Positions 5,603 to 7,427 of a stretch of 7,427 nucleotides of DNA are shown here, piece after piece; the first letter of the stretch is position 1, and the number at the start of each line of letters is the position of its first letter. The stretch is taken from the NCBI GenBank assembly GCA_021851465.1, contig JAJZDL010000143.1, positions 1 through 7,427 on the forward strand, written 5' to 3'. The DNA comes from Acidobacteriota bacterium. Lineage in GTDB: Bacteria; Acidobacteriota; Terriglobia; Terriglobales; Acidobacteriaceae. Below the pieces are notes generated by a model that worked only from the letters and a program-made list of their open reading frames with translations, was not told where the DNA came from and ran no database searches. The translations under genes were made by a program, and so were the position numbers.

Positions 5603-5850
5603 CAGTTCACATCCCCGCTGCCGCTCGACGGGCCGTGCCGTTCGCGCTGGCGTGGCCCCTCAAGCTCGTCTGGCAAATCCGGTTGGCTCGTCTCTGCATC
5701 GAAGGCCGGCGAGCTGATGACGTACCCCCCGCTCGCCCACCTCCCCAGATCGATCACGCGACAGCGGTCCGAGCAGAACGGAAAGTCCTCGCTCCCCGCC
5801 AGAACGATTGTTCTGCACGTCGGACATCGGACTGCCTTCGCCTTCGCCAT
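5602..5850 (-). CDS. yacG: DNA gyrase inhibitor YacG-like zinc-ribbon protein
   Basis: An 82-residue zinc-binding protein of the YacG family. In Escherichia coli YacG binds GyrB and inhibits gyrase; that role here is by family only. Four zinc ligands are visible: Cys9 and Cys12 in CPTC, Cys26 and Cys30 in FCSDRC. The family signature FCSDRCRVIDLGRWASGGYVI spans 25-45 (given as its parts: FCSDRC, then IDLGRW, then GGYVI). The remaining residues, about 46-82, are acidic and disordered-looking. The start at 5850 gives MAKAKAVRC; AAGG sits only one base away from it, too close for a normal ribosome site, and a promoter directly abuts the start, so the mRNA may be leaderless. The gene begins the yacG-pgpA operon. 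Confidence 0.92.
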   Translation of the reverse strand: MAKAKAVRCPTCRTIVLAGSEDFPFCSDRCRVIDLGRWASGGYVISSPAFDAETSQPDLPDELEGPRQRERHGPSSGSGDVN

Positions 5851-5856
5851 ACCTTG

Positions 5857-5884
5857 ATTCTAGAATCGTGCCCCCAAGAATCAA
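5857..5884 (-). promoter_or_regulatory. Promoter abutting the yacG start codon (predicted leaderless transcript) with palindromes
   Basis: On the minus strand TTGATT (5884-5879) and TAGAAT (5862-5857; 5 of 6 matches to the -10 consensus) are separated by 16 bp. Six bases after the -10 comes the A of the yacG ATG, the expected transcription start. The same bases hold a perfect 12-bp palindrome, GATTCTAGAATC (5856-5867), and an 8-bp inverted repeat, TTGATTCT (5854-5861) / AGAATCAA (5877-5884). A regulator binding these arms would cover both promoter elements. The promoter reading and the dyads are visible; regulation is inferred. Confidence 0.55.
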
Positions 5885-5905
5885 AATGCGGCACATCCAG
5901 TTCAC

Positions 5906-7162
5906 CTAATTCGTGAAGTTAACCGTCCGCCACTCGCTCAGCGCCACCTGCCCATCCTTGCCGACAGCCCATACCCGCCAGCGATGCGGCTGCTTCCCCA
6001 CGCCAAATGGCATCGGCATCCGCACCACATCGCCATAATTTGCCGGATCCACGAAGTAGATCATTGAAGGGCCATAAGACGTATCCGCGCCTCCAGACTG
6101 GCCGAACCGCGCCTCCACCACATAGGCCGCGGGACGCGTGGCGCTCTGTTGCCAGGAGATGTCCTGCTTCGGGAAGCGCGTCTGCTGCTCTCCATCCTTC
6201 GGCGACAGCAGAATTGGCGCAACCGGGGCCATGCCTTTCGCAGGCGAAAAACCCAGCAGGTCGAAGTTCTCCCCAAAACTCACCGCCTGCGGCAGCGAGA
6301 CCTCCGGAATCAGCAGCAGCACCTTCCAGCGATCGCTATGTTTGCGCAGCACAAGAAAAGAATCCATCAGCCCGCCGCATGACACCCTGCCACCGGAGGA
6401 TTTTGCTTCAGAGGTGAGCGCCGCAAATGCAGTCCTGCCATTCCCGCCAATAAATCGAAGCGCCGGGTTGGCCATCTCGTCGATGCTCCCGCAGTAGGTG
6501 CCCCAGTTCGAGGCAGCGAAACGAATCGCGTCGGGATCCAGTACAACGCTGCTTTCCATCCCGCCGGCAAGGCTGGACACTGCTCTTGCCGCTGCAACAG
6601 TGATCTCTTCCCGGTCGCCTCGCGTCATCCCGGCAGTCGAAAACTGTGGAGCTTTCCAGTGCGGATTGTCCTCCAACCATCGCAGGAACGCGACCGCCAT
6701 CGCCTGGTTCTTCCCGCCGCGCATCAGGAACCACCACCCACGCGATGGGGAAAATCGTGAGTGGCCCATCATCTCCATCACCGATTGCTGCGCAATCAGC
6801 GGCCCGCCCTGGCCCCAGTTGTCGACAAACACGGCATCCGGAAGGGCGCCCTGCGCTTGCGCCTTGGCCAACTCATCCATAAGGTTCTGTGGCTCCACAA
6901 GCCGGAAGAGAATTCGCAGGCCCGGAAAATCGGTGGCCAGAGAATCATGGATCGCATCCCAACCCAGAAAGTCGGAACGCCCCGACTCCCACACCAGCAG
7001 GGTTCCGCTCCGCAGAGCTGCAACTTTATCGCCCGCCGCAACATGCGCAGACTGACCACTCCGCTGCTGTGCCCGGACCACTCCGGTAGATAAAAGAGAT
7101 GCAAGTATTCCGATGGAGAAAAACCGGCAACGCAATGAAACGAAGCGCAATTTGTCGTTCAC
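5906..7162 (-). CDS. Secreted multidomain protein: solute-binding-like N-terminus, NTF2-like middle, Fn3-like C-terminus
   Basis: A 418-residue exported protein with no assigned function. The GTG start at 7162 is chosen because GAGGG (7172-7168) lies five bases upstream and the first 31 residues form a signal peptide: basic NDKLRFVSLRCRFF, hydrophobic SIGILASLLSTGVV, then RAQQ with cleavage likely after Ala31. An in-frame ATG at 7243 would put a Cys-rich, implausible extension before the signal peptide. Residues 53-113 resemble the first lobe of an extracellular solute-binding protein (GTLLVWESG, PGLRILFRL, LPDAVFVDN). Residues 143-170 (GWWFLMRGGKNQAMAVAFLRWL) resemble the closing helix of such proteins, with little between. 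Residues about 184-287 could be an NTF2/SnoaL-like domain ending DRWKVLLLIPE. Residues 312-417 look like an Fn3-type beta-sandwich (PILLSPKDGE, RWRVWAVGKDG, EWRTVNF). Domain calls are by pattern only. It sits 55 bp upstream of yacG, which has its own promoter. Confidence 0.75.
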   Translation of the reverse strand: MNDKLRFVSLRCRFFSIGILASLLSTGVVRAQQRSGQSAHVAAGDKVAALRSGTLLVWESGRSDFLGWDAIHDSLATDFPGLRILFRLVEPQNLMDELAKAQAQGALPDAVFVDNWGQGGPLIAQQSVMEMMGHSRFSPSRGWWFLMRGGKNQAMAVAFLRWLEDNPHWKAPQFSTAGMTRGDREEITVAAARAVSSLAGGMESSVVLDPDAIRFAASNWGTYCGSIDEMANPALRFIGGNGRTAFAALTSEAKSSGGRVSCGGLMDSFLVLRKHSDRWKVLLLIPEVSLPQAVSFGENFDLLGFSPAKGMAPVAPILLSPKDGEQQTRFPKQDISWQQSATRPAAYVVEARFGQSGGADTSYGPSMIYFVDPANYGDVVRMPMPFGVGKQPHRWRVWAVGKDGQVALSEWRTVNFTN

Positions 7163-7185
7163 AGGGGCCCTCGCTACGGTAGAGG

Positions 7186-7201
7186 CAGTCCAACAGGACT
7201 G
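7186..7201 (-). repeat. Hairpin upstream of the secreted-protein gene
   Basis: CAGTCC (7186-7191) and GGACTG (7196-7201) form a perfect 6-bp stem with a 4-nt loop, 23 bp before the GTG start at 7162 and upstream of its ribosome site. It could stabilise the leader or affect translation; chance is also possible. No clear promoter was found in 7163-7306. Confidence 0.4.
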
Positions 7202-7306
7202 GCGCACCCAGCATACTCCACAGGCCGGGCAATGGATGCACAATTACACCCAACACCCCCCAGCCGGGTGCCCCACATCTCGATTTCAACCGATGGATTC
7301 CCGCCG

Positions 7307-7427
7307 TTACTTGCGCGTATACAGCAGGTCCTTGATCGCCTGCCGCCGCGCCGCATTCGCCTCGCGCTCACCCTTCATCTCGTCCGCGCTCATGCGCGCT
7401 TTACTGACAGGCCCGGTGGCCTCCGGC
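7307..7427 (-). CDS. C-terminal fragment of an unidentified protein
   Basis: The last 39 codons of a gene entering from the right edge and ending with TAA at 7309-7307. The readable tail is PEATGPVSKARMSADEMKG, then EREANAARRQAIKDLLYTRK. It is strongly charged and looks helical (ADEMKGEREANAARRQAIKDLL). An internal ATG at 7393 would give a 28-residue peptide, but the frame stays open to the edge, and the codon use and composition fit the end of a longer protein. I do not recognise the family. The downstream gap to the secreted-protein gene is 144 bp. Confidence 0.55.
   Translation of the reverse strand, partial: PEATGPVSKARMSADEMKGEREANAARRQAIKDLLYTRK

Noticed and set aside
5236..5916. Plus-strand open frame antisense to pgpA and yacG
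   Set aside because: It mirrors two clearly recognised genes, and its Pro/Ser/Arg-rich translation shows no domain.
7163..7243. Longer form of the secreted protein starting at the ATG at 7243
   Set aside because: It would place a Cys-rich segment before a good signal peptide; the GTG at 7162 has a ribosome site and starts the signal peptide directly.
7254..7270. Terminator after the partial gene (CACCC / GGGTG stem)
   Set aside because: The stem is only 5 bp and no T-tract follows on the minus strand.

Overview
The window looks like a piece of GC-rich bacterial chromosome, most likely from Acidobacteriota (class Terriglobia). This is an inference from gene content and style, with no marker gene to confirm it: a zinc-finger anti-sigma factor with a TonB-like tail, an IPT/TIG plus NHL-type propeller protein, and the order yacG-pgpA. 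Other GC-rich phyla are not excluded.

Positions 1 to about 1885 are the integrase end of an integrated mobile element. A gene-poor stretch rich in inverted repeats (1-423) leads into a two-gene operon: a MerR/excisionase-type helix-turn-helix protein (424-681) and a tyrosine recombinase with its full catalytic set (678-1853), overlapping by ATGA. The integrase gene ends 32 bp from the 3' end of an intact tRNA-Ala(GGC) on the opposite strand (1886-1961). This is the classic layout for integration into a tRNA 3' end; the element extends left out of the window and its second att copy is not visible.

Right of the tRNA the sequence reads as ordinary chromosome. The tRNA has a good sigma70-like promoter (1984-2012, minus strand). 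After about 300 bp without a gene comes an ECF sigma factor (2313-3128) overlapping by ATGA a membrane-anchored zinc-finger anti-sigma factor (3125-3865). The anti-sigma's extracytoplasmic part resembles a TonB C-terminal domain.

From 3905 to the end all genes are on the minus strand. In transcription order they are: the C-terminal end of an unidentified gene (7307-7427), a secreted multidomain protein (5906-7162, GTG start), yacG (5602-5850), pgpA (5087-5602), and a cytoplasmic-looking IPT/NHL propeller protein (3905-5047). The last three probably form one operon. A promoter placed exactly at the yacG start codon suggests a leaderless transcript. This block converges on the sigma/anti-sigma pair at 3866-3904, with no obvious terminator between them.

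I did not find a clearly new multi-gene system. The most interesting items are the TTCCAAA box cluster before the xis-int operon, the anti-sigma/TonB-like fusion, the predicted leaderless yacG promoter, and the secreted three-part protein.
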